A stretch of 64,000 nucleotides of DNA, from NCBI RefSeq assembly GCF_000143415.4, contig NW_003314292.1, forward strand, positions 737,325 through 801,324. Direction: 5' to 3'. The notes beneath the pieces are model-generated. The model had not been told where the DNA came from. It was given only the letters and a program-made list of their open reading frames with translations, and ran no database searches. Source of the stretch: Selaginella moellendorffii (taxonomy: Eukaryota > Streptophyta > Lycopodiopsida > Selaginellales > Selaginellaceae). Positions 1 through 10,789 of this stretch are shown one piece after another. The position numbers were made by a program, and so were the translations under genes. How positions within the stretch are numbered: the first letter of the stretch is position 1; each line of letters opens with the position of its first letter.

Positions 1-330
1 ATCGGCTTGGATTCGATCCCGAACTCTATCTTGAACTCAGTCTCAAAGTTGGTCTTAGACTTGATCTCAAACTGAGACTCTTTATTATTTATGTCGTGCT
101 TTCGAGGATTGTTTAGCCTACAACACCTTAGGGAGTTGGTTCCTTACAACCTCGGACTCCATGTTAGGTCCATATCGAACTCCATCTCAAACTCTATCTT
201 AGGTCCATCTCAAGTCTATATTGACTCCATCTTAGACTCCATTTCAGGTCCATCTCAGGTCCATATCGAATTCCATCTCGGATTCCTTCTCAAACTCCTT
301 CTTGAACTCCTTCTTGTGTCACTTTTTTAA
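1..330. repeat. Degenerate short tandem repeat
   Basis: The first 330 bases are dominated by a loosely repeated pyrimidine-rich word of about 12-18 bases, variants of 'ctccatctcaaactc' and 'aggtccatctca'. A short open frame exists here only because the repeat lacks stops. I see no gene. The array probably starts left of the window. Confidence 0.6.
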
Positions 331-441
331 AGACTTATTCATCGATTGCTTCGTGCTTATTCCTCAAGTATTTTGTTCAGAGTTCCACTCCCACTCTCAA
401 CTTTCCAAGTTGGAGCTTTTGGTTCAAATATGTTATGGTTG

Positions 442-960
442 TTAGACTTCCACTACTATGTGGCACCTTTTTTGCTTCATTTTGGGGCTTAAGAACTTGT
501 GTCTCACACAATCTTTATGAGTGGCTGCACTCAAACCATTATACCATTGCAATGTCGTCCCTTGGAAATATGTGGGAAATTCATGCAAATACTGAGCATC
601 ATTCCAAGAATGATATGTGGCAATCATTATAAAGTGATTAAACCAATGATACACATCATCTTTAAGACTGCCATGAAAGCACTCCGACCAAACACAAGGA
701 TTAGCAGCAAGAGCAAAAGAAGCTGTACTATGTAGCATAAATGTTGCTATAAATTGAGTCTGATTGTTCAATTATAACTATATAGCATCAACCAAATGCA
801 CTAACTACTGTTCCAAAGTCAAAGGAGGAGAAGGGTATTACTTTGCTATGAAGATGAATGAAAAGGAAAAAAAATAAATAAATAAATTGAAAAAGCTAAA
901 GGAAAAGGATATTTAGACAATGCAAAAGTTAAATCTAAATCAATCCAACTACTCTTTAAA
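442..960 (-). pseudogene. Ty3/gypsy gag remnant
   Basis: The minus-strand frame at 442-771 reads a retrotransposon gag segment (NNQTQFIATFM, then DDVYHWFNHFIMIATYHSW and LQWYNGLSAA). It matches, with many changes, the plus-strand gag at 18957-19617. The reading frame ends early and no pol follows inside the window. With the LTR remnant to its right it is the 5' end of a minus-strand gypsy element of the same family as the outer element of the 18-41 kb nest. Clearly decayed. Confidence 0.75.
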
Positions 961-991
961 GACAATCAAAGTTGATCTTTACCTCCACTAA

Positions 992-1157
992 TGTGAGTGT
1001 ATGGAATATAAAAATGAAATACAGAAATATGTATATCAATTAGCCTAAAAACATTAATTTATATACAGGAGCAAGTGGTTTAGATTGAAATCCATCCGAC
1101 AGATATCAAATAACACTATGCTAATGTTAATATACGGCATTGTACTTAAACCTCATA
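992..1157 (-). repeat. Gypsy LTR remnant (family of 18336 and 40871)
   Basis: On the minus strand this reads TGAGGTTTAAGTACAATG at its start and ends in CACTCACA. It shares the 'gggctaattgatatgca' block seen in the LTRs at 18336-18678, 40871-41040 and 52893-53068. It sits just upstream, in minus orientation, of the gag remnant, as a 5' LTR should. Confidence 0.65.
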
Positions 1158-1202
1158 ATTATAAATTCACGGACCTTTATGGTTGTTAAACTTGGTTGAT
1201 AC

Positions 1203-1473
1203 TTTATTTCGTTAAAGTGGGACTTTTCATTATCCCACTTATGGTGTGTGGCCACATGCCATTTTTATAACAACAATAAAAAATTGAAGTTTTAACTTTA
1301 TAATTTATAAATTAAAAACTTTTCATATGATTTTGTGTTATAATATTGTGAAATATAAAAAAATAAATTAAAAAACTGATAGAAATATTAATAAATATTA
1401 ATTAAGTACTAGGAAATGCACATGCTAGTTAATGTCCCACTTTACTGAATAAGTCCCACTTTAACGAAATAAA
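1203..1473. mobile_element. MITE with 23-bp terminal inverted repeats
   Basis: The first bases (tttatttcgttaaagtggga...) and the last 23 bases (1451-1473) are exact reverse complements. The 271-bp interior is AT-rich with no coding capacity. A secondary 'tcccac' inverted pair lies inside. Both flanks carry a similar 'gttgttaaacttg' word, which may be a target duplication or chance. Size, AT content and perfect inverted ends fit a non-autonomous DNA transposon; the superfamily cannot be told by eye. Confidence 0.65.
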
Positions 1474-1489
1474 ACATGTTGTTAAACTT

Positions 1490-1625
1490 GCTTAGTTCCT
1501 GCTCAACATGCGGCTGCTTCTCCATCCAAGACTGATCAAATTCCGTATCTGGGCTTGAAAAAATCTCCACAAGAAACTCTTCATCCATTTCCTCATTGGA
1601 ATCAAACCTATAAATCCCTCAAGGC
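1490..1625 (-). pseudogene. Inverted fragment of MADS gene 3' coding end
   Basis: Reverse-complemented, this stretch matches 4535-4680: the segment that encodes MDEEFLEEIFSSPD and the SWMEKQPHVE tail motif of the local type I MADS family. It lies opposite to the 4.5-kb copy, so F-box gene 1 sits between inverted MADS tails. No start or MADS domain is attached. Confidence 0.7.
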
Positions 1626-2042
1626 TACCACTTTTCAATCATGTTTCTTTCTCTCCAGGTCTTCTGTTTTTCTTGTGTCTCTGCTTGAGAAAACCCTTTC
1701 CTTTGCCCTTCTTCTTGCACCTCAAGCATTCTCTCGTTCGTGGAGCCACATTTGGCAGCAAGGTTGCTGGTGGTATCCATGTGTCTCAGCTCAGAAGCAT
1801 CATGAAGATGTCCATGGAAAAATACCACACTTGATTGCTTGGGCTTTTTCCTTGTTCTTGGACTCTCTTGTGCAAAACAAATGATGAACTAACAAAAGAG
1901 AACTTGGAAAAATACTTTGATATTCTGCAAAATTTTGAATTTGCATCAGCATTAGTGCTAGGCCGAGCTTGGCACTTTTTTGTTGCATGTTCGTGTCCAC
2001 TTCACTCGACATTGAGATAACGGACTTGGATTCAACCGGGCC
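1626..2042. other. No recognisable gene
   Basis: About 420 bases with short open frames on both strands and no domain I can name. It could be part of the shuffled block that includes the adjoining segment at 2043-2340. Confidence 0.4.
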
Positions 2043-2340
2043 TTGATCATCATCAGGGCGTCCAGGCCATTACATCCCACTGATGGAGAAGGTGTTCGCC
2101 TTGGTGGACAGCTTGTGGGATATCTCGGTTCCAATGGTGGTCCTCGTGAATGGGCTCACAAGGTGCGAGTACGAGGTATTGTCTCCATCAACAGCAGCAT
2201 TGAACAGTTTAATGGTCGGCCTGATGCAGAAGTTTTGACAGTTCACGACTTGGAGTTTGTCAACCGGCCACCATGTAATCTCTACCGTGCATCTCTTCAG
2301 TGCCAGCAGCTCAGCCAGGTGGCATCTTAATAACCAATCG
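2043..2340. repeat. Shuffled segment of unknown origin, copy 1
   Basis: Sequence around 2230-2340 recurs at about 9690-9880 and 13124-13240, each time next to an F-box C-terminal piece. The plus strand is open for 95 codons here but the other copies do not keep that frame, so it may be a gene scrap. I do not recognise a protein family. Confidence 0.5.
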
Positions 2341-2901
2341 ATAAAAGGAAATTTTCAATTCGTACAGGCAAAAAAATCCGATCGAATTGCTTTAGACAAC
2401 TCAATTGTATTATTATTCTTCGCAAGCACCTGTGATTCTCGTTCTTTCAAAGAAAAGACTCTTAAGAAAACTCTTCGACATAGACAGATCTTTGATATAA
2501 GCCTTCACGATCTGTCATTCCCAATAAGCTTGTGCCACTTGGACGCAAACTCTGTGGCGTTGCCCAACGAAATGCGACGGGCGACGCTTGCTCTCGATCA
2601 TCTGGAGCTCTGCGTGGATGTGATGCGTCGCATCCCCACAAAGACGATGGAACTGTCCCCGCTTGCTCCTTCTTCACTCCTCACAACTCGGCCACCTTAT
2701 GAGGTTTCATTCCCACGCCATCTTCGATCTCATCGGGCGATCTCCTGGCTCCTGGCTCCTGGCTTGGCATTTCGATACACCAGCAGCTGAACCACGCCCG
2801 CAAACTTCTTCCCGCTCGCCGCATAGATGCTCCACCTCTAGTCTCCAATGCGTTGACCGGTGGCAGATTGCCAACGCTGGCGTTGACCAGGAGGCGCTGG
2901 T
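2341..2901. repeat. 3' flank of F-box gene 1, shared with gene 2
   Basis: The stretch from about 2460 to 2680 is repeated with few changes at about 13340-13590. This shows that the duplication that made the two F-box genes extends beyond their stop codons. Open frames occur but do not agree between copies, so I treat it as a 3' flank rather than a gene. Confidence 0.55.
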
Positions 2902-4478
2902 TCACGCACACGCCTCCGTGTTCTCGTCGAAACCTGCGCACCGGTGGTGGATTGCAGTGTAGGGCGCCTCCGAATCAAGCTTGGGCTTCATGCAGCGCCA
3001 GACAACGCCGCAGTGCGGTGGCATGCCAAAGCGGATGGGATGCACCTTGACACGACCGGGGAACGCTGTGCCCAGCTCCACGATCGCCGGAGGCACCTGG
3101 GGCCGGAATTCAGGCGGCTCCTCAATGCACACAATGCCTGTTACTTCGAGCTGCGTCACACAGCTGCTGCTCACCACCAGCTCCTGCACAAACTCGATCT
3201 CGTCACTGTCCCAGCACGGCACCCGCTTGTTCGAGTAGGAGGTGTCAATGTGCACGCGCAGTGGCGCGTGCCTGCTGCTCCACCCCGCAAGGCTCAAGCT
3301 CTGAAACACAAAAACGAGTCCCAAGTTTGTAACTGGTACACAATATGGATACGATCCTTGAGAAAAAAAAATATATGTACCTTGATGGTGAGACGAGCAA
3401 TGTAAAGCGCCTCCAGGCCATGGAACGGCTCCAAGAGCTGTGCGAGGTTAACGGATCTGGGCTCGAAGTCGGCCGAATCCATAAACAGGTCGAGCTGCTT
3501 GATGCCACTGATGCTCGACGTCCTCAAAACAAACGGCTCGAGAATTAGCTCGACGTGGGCATTGCCTCGGAAGGTATTGGTGACCGTGAGCCTGTTGAGC
3601 TTGGACATGACCAAGCCCTGGATGATTCGCACTTGCCCATGCAGCTGCACCCATTCCACGTTGCACGTAGACGGCGAGAGCTCCACGCGGGGTACCGCGT
3701 TGACAAACATCCACCGGAGCTTGGGCATGTCGAGCGCGAGAGAAAATTTGGTAACGCTCCTGCCGCGGACCCTGCTGGCGCGAATCACCAGGCAGTCGAG
3801 GCTGTGACTCTTGAGCAAATGCGTCCCAGCAGACTCCACAAGCAGCTGGGTCAGCCGGAAGTAGACGAGCGAGGGGCACAACTCGAGGAGCTGCGTCGTT
3901 GTGGCCACGTCCAAGCGTGTGCGTATGAAGCAGTAGACAAGCGCGGGAAGAATTGGAGCCGCTGCCTTGGTCGTGAGCGGGCCACCAAGCTCGACACCAT
4001 CGTTGATATGGAGACACCGTAGCTGCTGGCAGGCGAGAATGCTGGACCAGAAACCATCCACACTGACGCTGATGGTAAGGGAGTGGAGGGTTTTTCCAAT
4101 CACCGGTAGCCAGTCAAGACAAGAGCGTGGCTGCTTTGAAAAACCTGTCAAAGACAGGGAGCGGAGATTGCTGCTGCTGCTGCTGCCAAACCAGGAAAGG
4201 AGACCCTGTTGCTCATGCTCACCGGACGATTCCAACCTGAAGTGCGAGACTAGCCTTGCCAGACGCGCCCACCTCTTGCTCACCAGGCTACACCAATACA
4301 ATTGGCGCGAGGAGGCGAGCAGGGACAGGATCCGGATGAGAACGTCGTCGGGAAGGTCGCCCATGGAGCACACATTGTTGCGCCTCTCGGCGATCCTCAT
4401 CCGATCGACCAAGAAGAGCAGCTCGCTGTGCTGAATCTCGTCCGGAAGATCATCCAAGGCGCTCCTCGGCCTTTTCAT
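2902..4478 (-). CDS. F-box protein, gene 1 (two exons)
   Basis: Exons are 4478-3381 and 3300-2902, joined by an 80-nt GT-AG intron, giving 498 residues. The intron is placed by comparison with gene 2 (13712-15268): both have AAG|GTACAT at the donor and TTTCAG|AGCTTG at the acceptor. Residues about 40-85 are an F-box (LPDDVLIRILSLL, then LVSKRWARLARLV), the part that normally binds SKP1 in an SCF ubiquitin ligase. The middle is leucine-rich and probably LRR-like; the last 130 residues (from SLSLAGWSSRHAPL) form a conserved C-terminal domain I cannot name. The start MKRPRSALDD is shared with gene 2. The two proteins look about 95% identical by eye. The substrate is unknown. Confidence 0.8.
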
Positions 4479-4529
4479 CCCAGTGCCCTAAAATCTTGCC
4501 CTAAAATCTTGCCCTAAAACAATTAAGTA

Positions 4530-5030
4530 GCCTCGAGGAATTTATAGGTTCGATACCAGCGAGGAAATGGATGAAGAGTTTCTTGAGGAGATTTTTTCAA
4601 GCCCAGACATGGAATTTGATCAGTCTTGGATGGAGAAGCAGCCACATGTCGAGCAGGAGCTAAGCAAGGGGCTGCCACCACCGCAGACCTATATTCCCCA
4701 ACAGCAATATGAATCTGGAATAAGCATGGATGGGGCGCGCACAAACACTTTCAGTGAATGATGTGTTGCAACACTTTTTTTTAAGGCAGAGTGTAATTTA
4801 AATTTTGCAAAATTTATAAATTTGTGAAGAAAAAACAGCTGGCGAAAATATACATTGCCACCGCAAGCACATCTATGGAATCACAATGTTATTGGAGCTA
4901 TACTACAACTACAAGATTTAATTAAGTAACATCTTTGACACAGGCAAGAGCTATTCCTTTAACACTAACATTGGCCTTGATCTCAAGACTTCGCCACCTC
5001 AAATGAAAATCATTTTTAAGCAGCTTTTTG
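4530..5030 (+). pseudogene. Type I MADS pseudogene (tail plus MADS scrap)
   Basis: At 4567-4761 a frame encodes the C-terminal repeat of the local MADS family (MDEEFLEEIFSSPD, QSWMEKQP, PPPQTYIPQQ). It is followed at about 4830-5030 by a broken MADS-domain piece: 'aaaaaacagctggcgaaaat', 'cgcaagcacatctatggaatcac' and 'ggccttgatctcaagact' all match exon 2 of 44545-45721. The order is tail then domain, so at least two gene copies or a rearrangement are involved. No complete frame. Confidence 0.7.
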
Positions 5031-5129
5031 CCACGTCATTGTTTGAATGCTACGTGGATAAAATCCGGCGGTGAGCATTGAACGCCGCGGATTTTGCCAC
5101 GTAATAGAAAAATTTATATAAAAATGCTT

Positions 5130-5213
5130 TGTCAGAAGTGGGGTTCGAACCCACGCCCTCGGTAGAGGACCAGAACTTGAGTCTGGCGCCTTAGACCACT
5201 CGGCCATCCTGAC
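5130..5213 (-). tRNA. tRNA-Leu (CAA)
   Basis: The minus strand folds as a class II tRNA of 84 nt. The acceptor pairs GTCAGGA with TTCTGAC, the D-arm has TGGCCGAGTGGTCTAAGGCG, the anticodon stem CCAGA/TCTGG encloses CTCAAGT (anticodon CAA), there is a long variable arm, and the T-arm has GGTTCGAACC. The discriminator base is A (5130). No intron is present. A run of T follows within 20 nt and could end Pol III transcription. Confidence 0.95.
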
Positions 5214-5338
5214 TGACTCCCGTTCAATCTCAACGTTACAATTGCCTCCAACGAATGATTGGGCTGAGTTAAAAGCGACTATAGATTCCTCTTTTTATTC
5301 CCTCCTCCTCTAGGGTTTTCTCTCTCTGCGGCTACGCG

Positions 5339-5737
5339 ATGGGCCTGCCGCTTCCTCCCTCTCTGGCGGTCGCCGCCGCCGCAGCGATTGCCGCCGCGGA
5401 GGCCAAGCACCTCCAACAGCAGCAGCAGCAGCGCGCGCCTCTGGAGGAGGAATTCGACGCGATGGACGAGGGGGATGATGATGAGGAGGAGGAGGAACAG
5501 GAAGAACAGGAGGAAGAGGAGGAAGAGGAGGAAGGGGAGGAGCCCGAAGCGTATGATTTCGAGGAGGATAATCAACAACAGCAGCCACAGGCGGCGCCGC
5601 GAGAGGAGGTCACGCTCATGTGGCTAGGGTTCCAAGTGACGATGAATTCTTCGCGAGATTCCCAGAGCGAGAAGGAAGAGGAAGCGGCCTCGGAATCATC
5701 CGCGGCCCCAGAAGCAGCGGCATCGGCAGCGATTTGA
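5339..5737 (+). CDS. Small acidic low-complexity protein
   Basis: An ATG frame of 132 residues begins shortly after a 'ctagggttttctctc' leader typical of plant 5' UTRs. It has an Ala-rich start (about residues 10-22), a Gln run, a Glu/Asp block (about residues 38-75) and a second Gln run. I recognise no domain. The frame changes character after about residue 88 (MWLGFQVTMNSS), and a second ATG in another frame at 5620 (MARVPSDDEFF) may instead be the natural continuation, so the 3' half is uncertain. Function unknown. Confidence 0.4.
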   Translation: MGLPLPPSLAVAAAAAIAAAEAKHLQQQQQQRAPLEEEFDAMDEGDDDEEEEEQEEQEEEEEEEEGEEPEAYDFEEDNQQQQPQAAPREEVTLMWLGFQVTMNSSRDSQSEKEEEAASESSAAPEAAASAAI

Positions 5738-6423
5738 GGAAAGGAAAGAAATTTCTCTCGTTGAATCCCTCTTTTCGTCGCGGCGGCCATGGCTGTGTGC
5801 TTGCTTTTTGTTCCATCTAGAGAGCATTTTCTCTCCAATGTAACAGCGCGGGGTTCGATTCTCTCGTGTAGCAAGAAAAAATTTGTACTGTGGGGTCAGA
5901 CGGCCAGGATTGGGCCACGTTGACGCGGGGTCAGATAAATGGTTTTTCTTTTCAAATGTTTCTTAGTCGCGCATCTAACGGTTGTGACGGCGCCACGCAA
6001 GTGTGAGTGTGGTATATTTTGGGAATATCTCGAGTTTTTCTCTATCGTAAAACCTCTTGGGTAAAAACGTTATTTCTTTTGGGGTGTGTATAGCTACGCG
6101 CCTAGCGCTGCAAGTATTTTGCCGGCTGCGCAAGCGATAGATAGCGCTAGGGCATCGCGATTCGAGCGCTCCGCCAGGGACTCGAGGCGCCATCGCCAAT
6201 CCAGCTCCCGGAAGAAGGCGCAGCGACCTCGGCGAAATCGAGCAGCGAAATGGCTGCGGTTGGGGTTTTGGAATCGTCGTGATCAGATCAGCGCTGATGC
6301 CAGGTTCTTGTAGCTAGCCAAGCTCCCGAGCTTCCTAAATTTTGGTGTTTTGTCCAAGAGCTTGCAGATCGCCGCCGTGATTCATACACCAGAAGCTGGG
6401 GCTGGATCCCAAATCCGCTGTGA

Positions 6424-6456
6424 ATGAATCGATCTGGCGGCATGGAATGGGTCTAG
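6424..6456 (+). promoter_or_regulatory. Upstream ORF in the B' subunit leader
   Basis: A 10-codon ORF (MNRSGGMEWV, stop TAG) lies 66 nt before the main ATG at 6523. If this part is in the mature leader it could lower translation of the phosphatase subunit. The transcription start is not known. Confidence 0.35.
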
Positions 6457-6522
6457 CCTAGTCTAGAGCGGGGTTTGCAAGGGGGCATTTCTTCGATACA
6501 GGCGTACGATCTCTTGCCAGGT

Positions 6523-8211
6523 ATGAAAAAGAGATGGAGAAACTTCTTTCCGGTCAAGAGCTCTTCATCAAAGATCGACAACTCTTCCGGCGGGGACAAC
6601 AAGCCCTCCAGCAATCCATCGCCACTCCACAGCAATGGTAGAAGCCAGGGATATGTAGCACAACAAGGAACAGTGGCTGTGCCGCGATGGAGTACTCCCA
6701 ATGACGTCATGAACTCCAATTCGATCACTCTTGGGATGGTGATGGGCAGCAAACAGGATCTTAGACACCTTCCTGGGTCGCCTGTAGATGGGCCGCCTGC
6801 GAATTCCTCTTCCGGATTTGAGCACTTACCTTCGTTCAAGGACGTGCCTAGCTCGGAGAAGCTGGCGCTGCTCGGGAGGAAACTCAAGCTTTGCAGTGTT
6901 CTATCTGACTTCACGGATCCCTCGAAGAACATCAAGGAGAAGGAGGTGAAACGGCAGACTTTGGTCGAGACGGTGGATTTTATAGGCTCTCCAGGGAACA
7001 TCAAGCTCAACGAGGTGGCGTACGAAGAGATCGTGAAGATGGTTTCGGTGAACTTGTTCCGGTCATTGCCACCTTCGCCGCATTCTAGCTCTGTCTCCGA
7101 AGGGCATGATCCGGAAGAAGAGGAGCCAACCATGGATCCGGCATGGCCTCATCTCTCACTCGTCTATGAGCTCCTCCTGAGATTTGTTGCGTCACCGGAA
7201 ACGGATGCAAAGCAGGCTAAGAGGTACATTGATCATGCATTCGTACTGAGGCTGCTGGATCTCTTTGATTCGGAGGACCCGCGCGAGAGAGATTACTTGA
7301 AGACCATCCTTCACCGGATTTACGGGAAGTTCATGGTCCACCGTCCATTCATCAGGAAGGCTATCAACAACATTTTCTACAGGTTCATCTTTGAGACGGA
7401 AAAGCACAATGGCATTGCCGAGCTTCTTGAGATCTTGGGGAGCATAATCAACGGCTTTGCGCTGCCACTCAAGGAAGAGCACAAGTTGTTTCTCGTCAGG
7501 GCGCTGATTCCATTGCACAAGCCGAAATGTGTGTCACTCTACCACCAGCAGCTTTCTTACTGCATCACTCAGTTTGTGGAGAAAGATATGAAGCTGGCGG
7601 ACACGGTGATCCGGGGCTTACTCAAGTACTGGCCGATCACTAACAGTCAGAAGGAGGTGCTGTTTCTTGCCGAGTTGGAGGAGGTTTTAGAGGCGACTCA
7701 AGCACCAGAGTTCCAACGCTGTATGCTGCCGTTGTTTCGGCAAGTCAGTCGCTGTCTCAACAGTTCGCATTTCCAGGTACATTTTGGTGTTTCCCCTTGG
7801 TTTCTTTTGGTTTGCGGTCTGATTTGCTGGTTTTTATAGGTGGCGGAACGTGCTCTGTTCTTGTGGAACAATGATCATATTATCAGCCTGGTGACTCAGA
7901 ACCGTCAAACAGTGCTGCCTCTCGTGTTCTCAGCATTGGAGAGAAACACCAGGAATCACTGGAACCAGACCGTGCACGGGTTAACTGTCAACGTACGGAA
8001 GATGTTTCTGGAGATGGACAAAGATCTTTTCGACGAGTGTCAGCGCAAGTATCTCGAGGAAGAGGAGAAGTCAAAGGGCCTGGAAGAAAAACGGGAGAAC
8101 AACTGGAAGCGGTTGGAAGCAGCTGCCGCGTCTAGGATCGAGGCTACGGGTGGTTCGAAGACCAACACGCTTGGTTTGCCGCTGGGTGTGATAGCTGTTG
8201 CTGGAAGCTGA
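6523..8211 (+). CDS. PP2A regulatory subunit B' (B56)
   Basis: Two exons (6523-7776 and 7840-8211) joined by a 63-nt GT-AG intron encode 541 residues. This subunit selects substrates and location for the protein phosphatase 2A trimer. The N-terminal ~90 residues are Ser/Asn-rich and variable. The B56 HEAT-like core starts near [15 protein letters not shown] and carries family hallmarks such as [52 protein letters not shown]-like text, [16 protein letters not shown] and [15 protein letters not shown]. It ends in a charged helix ([19 protein letters not shown]). The first in-frame ATG after upstream stops is MKKRWRNFF. The gene looks intact and its length is normal for plant B' proteins. Confidence 0.95.
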
Positions 8212-8777
8212 GCAGGCCAGATGGATCCTCGTTCAGTTTCTTCTTCAGCGAGCTCGCGAACGTCCCAGGTATTTTGCCACGGGCGTTTTGCGTCGAGAGA
8301 GATCTTTGTGCTTACTCACGGGATCGTGTATCTATATTTACTAGCGCAGCTCCTTATGAGGTGGAGGATCAGCGACACGACTTGAGAGTGTGTTTCAAAT
8401 GAATCAAGGGGCTGTTTCTTGTATAAAGCAGATTTCTCTTACTTTATTGTGTATTTTTCCAGGCACATTTCTCGAAGTCTTGAGTCTTGAGTCATGGTGA
8501 CTTTGTGTGACGCTTGACCCGTCCCTCTCGAGTGAAGTGTTCTGGTAAGTTGTCTCATTTATTTGTTTGTTTGTTAGTTCTTGACATCTTGCTCGTACTT
8601 GTGTCAGGTGCCGTGCGTTTACAAAAGTTTTCGAGATTTATTGGCTCGAATGGGATGGCTGAGCATCACTTGCGATGGAAGATCGGCATCAAGCAGCAGT
8701 GGTTAAAGCTAGAGCATCCCCGAAAGAAAAATGAAGACGAAGAATTTCAGGTACAGTGAGATTCGGAAGCTCTCTTG
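8212..8777 (+). other. 3' flank of the B' gene; no clear gene
   Basis: Likely contains the 3' UTR of the phosphatase subunit gene and the converging 3' UTR of the LTPG gene. An 81-codon frame at 8514-8759 starts inside this flank but has no recognisable domain. Confidence 0.45.
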
Positions 8778-9453
8778 TTACGACGACCACTTTATTGCGA
8801 GTATAGCGAGAGCAGCTGCTAAAAGAGGTACATGGTTTGTAAGACACAGGGATCCGGAGGAAGCCGCAGCAAATGTAGTGCCCGGCGGCAGCTGCACAGC
8901 TGTTGCGTATTGACGCTCTCGAGGATCAATAAGTCGAGGTGGTGCTGGAGGTGGTGGTACATCGTCGTCCGTATCATAACAGTAACTCAACTGCTGATGA
9001 CGGTGATGTTCTGAGGACACACAGCGTTAAAACAAGGTTTTGAGAAACTAGTCTGTCCCTGCTTTCGTTTCTCACCTCTATGGGTTTGGACAAGAGTTAC
9101 TGCTGCTGATGCTGCTGGTGCTGTATCTGGCCAGGAGAGAGTTGAGCTCTCGATCGCTAGAAACTGAACCACAGGTACGTACCTTGTTTGCATTGAACTT
9201 GTAGTTGTTCCATCTCACATTTTGCTGGCAGATCAACCGGGACAAAAGACTTGGTGGCGTTGAGAAGCACGTCGCAGGTGCAAGATTCGGCAATTCCCTG
9301 GAGATTGTCGCAGCAGGCCTGTGTCGGCCAGTCGTGCGGAGATTGGGAACACGGTTGCAACATCAGTGTTACTTGCTGGATGCTACACGCTCGTGAGCCA
9401 GCAACTGCAGCAGCAAGAACGAAGGATAGAGTGGCGACGAGTGTCAGAGCCAT
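8778..9453 (-). CDS. GPI-anchored lipid transfer protein (LTPG)
   Basis: Three exons (9453-9183, 9126-9076, 9010-8778), all GT-AG and with matching phases, give 184 residues. Residues 1-22 are a signal peptide. The eight-cysteine motif follows in the classic C...C...CC...CxC...C...C order (ACS, QPC, ACCDNL, SCTCDVLL, AKC, VQC). Next come an Ala/Thr segment (DTAPAASAAVTL) and a proline-rich linker (VPPPPAPPRL). The C-terminus has small residues (SSGS) before a hydrophobic tail (VPLLAAALAILAI), as in a GPI-anchor signal. Such proteins sit on the outer plasma membrane and carry lipids for cuticle or wall deposition. Introns of 56 and 65 nt fit the compact style of this genome. Confidence 0.85.
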
Positions 9454-9689
9454 GGAACGCCTTCACTTGCAGTCGTTCCTTTTTAAGTACAAACAAGACG
9501 TGAATTCCTGGGGTCGCAAAGCATCAGGTGCAACACAAGCGAGGTTCCAAGCGTACGAGGGTCTGTTAAAAAGTGATCACTGTTTGATTGTAATCGAGCT
9601 TATTTCCAGGACGAACAGCTTGGTCAAAGTGATCTCCTCTCGATCTTCCTGAGGTAAGCTTGGCAGATATCAACGATTTCCTATTTCTT

Positions 9690-10140
9690 GCAGAGACGCA
9701 CACCTTCGTGTATTGTCTCCATCGACAGTTCAATGGTCAGCCTATGGACATCGATCGGCTTTTGACGCAGAAGTCTTGAAAGTTCACGACTTGGAGTTCG
9801 CCAACCGGCCACAATGTAATCTCTACCGTGCATCTCTTCGGGGCCAGCAAGATCAGGAGGCGACGCCATGGTAGCTGCCACTACCTCTAGTCTCCAATGC
9901 GTTGACCGGTGGCACCAGGAGGCGCTGGTTCACGCACACACCTCTGTGTTCTCGTCGGAACCTGCGCACCGGTGGTGGATTGCAGTGTAGGGCGCCTCCG
10001 AATCAAGCTTGGGCTTCATGCAGCGCCAGACAACGCCGCAGCGCGGTGGCATGCCAAAGCGGATGGATACACCTTGACACGACCGGGGAACGCTGTGCCC
10101 AGCTCCACGATCGCCGGAGGCACCCGGGGCCGAAATCCCG
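9690..10140 (-). pseudogene. F-box C-terminal fragment with unknown flank
   Basis: Bases 9890-10140 match, with indels, the last ~80 codons of the two F-box genes (the region encoding GRVKVHP...MPPHCGVVWRCMKPK and the stop). A stretch of about 15 bases is missing near 9915. The flank at 9690-9880 is the same unknown segment as at 2230-2340. No F-box is attached. Confidence 0.7.
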
Positions 10141-10154
10141 TGTCATGGAAAAAC

Positions 10155-10705
10155 GCGAACGTATAACTAGCTGCTCAATATCCCGACAGAGATCAACAAG
10201 GCACGAGTAGCTGTTTGTCTTCGATTTTGTTTGCGAGCTCGTACCATCAACTAAAGCCTTGCATGCAAGCATTGAGAACACCACCCGAAACAATGCGGTA
10301 ATGGAGTCCACAGTCTGTGCACTCCCTTGTAAGAACTGGATAGAAGATAATTATTTCTTACCAAGAGCCCGATCGGCTTTCAGTCATTTTAGCCGCTAAG
10401 GCGATCAGAAGGTTGTATTGATGTTCGTGCGTGTATGCTCGAGCATGTACACAATCTGGAAAACCGAAAGTTACTCACGAGACCAATAGCTAAAACACTT
10501 ACGTTTGTCAAGAGCAGCTGTTGGATCCAGTCCAAACCTTTCCGCGATGGGAATGATTCGATCGGGACGGCTGCAAGCATCGTTTAGAATTCACAGCAAA
10601 GAAATTAAAGGAAAACGATCATACAATGCCATCTTGGTGTCGATGTCCACTTTTTACCATTAACTTCGTATAAGCCCAACGGCAGATGCTCGGCTTGCGC
10701 GAGCT
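10155..10705 (-). pseudogene. DMC1 recombinase fragment, 3' half
   Basis: The minus strand carries successive pieces of the meiotic strand-exchange protein DMC1: a Walker A region (FRTGKTQLA, near 10700), then RPDRIIPIAERFGLDPTAALDK (10575-10505), a 47-nt GT-AG intron, then VHARAYTHEHQYNLL and LAAKMTE (10460-10385), and further left VDSITALFRVVFS (near 10300). The order and the RPDR.VPIAERFG and ARAYTHEHQ motifs are diagnostic for DMC1 rather than RAD51. Stops and missing parts make it non-functional. Introns are kept, so this is a DNA-level copy. Confidence 0.8.
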
Positions 10706-10789
10706 GAGTTTTGCCAGTCCGGAATCGTTGCTCTCGCATGAGGAGGAGGACCTTTGAGACGATTGACAGGCGTCAGTCTTTAGATCGGT

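Noticed and set aside
1-330. Possible CRISPR-like array
   Set aside because: Repeat units are irregular, without constant repeats or unique spacers, and the window is clearly eukaryotic.
5310-5627. Leu-rich, Pro-rich and Arg-rich frames around the acidic ORF
   Set aside because: They are other readings of the same GAG/GAA-rich and CAG-rich DNA; only the acidic frame has a plausible start and leader.
8514-8759. An 81-codon frame with a hydrophobic stretch downstream of the B' gene
   Set aside because: It lies in the presumed 3' flank, has no recognisable domain and no sign of its own promoter.
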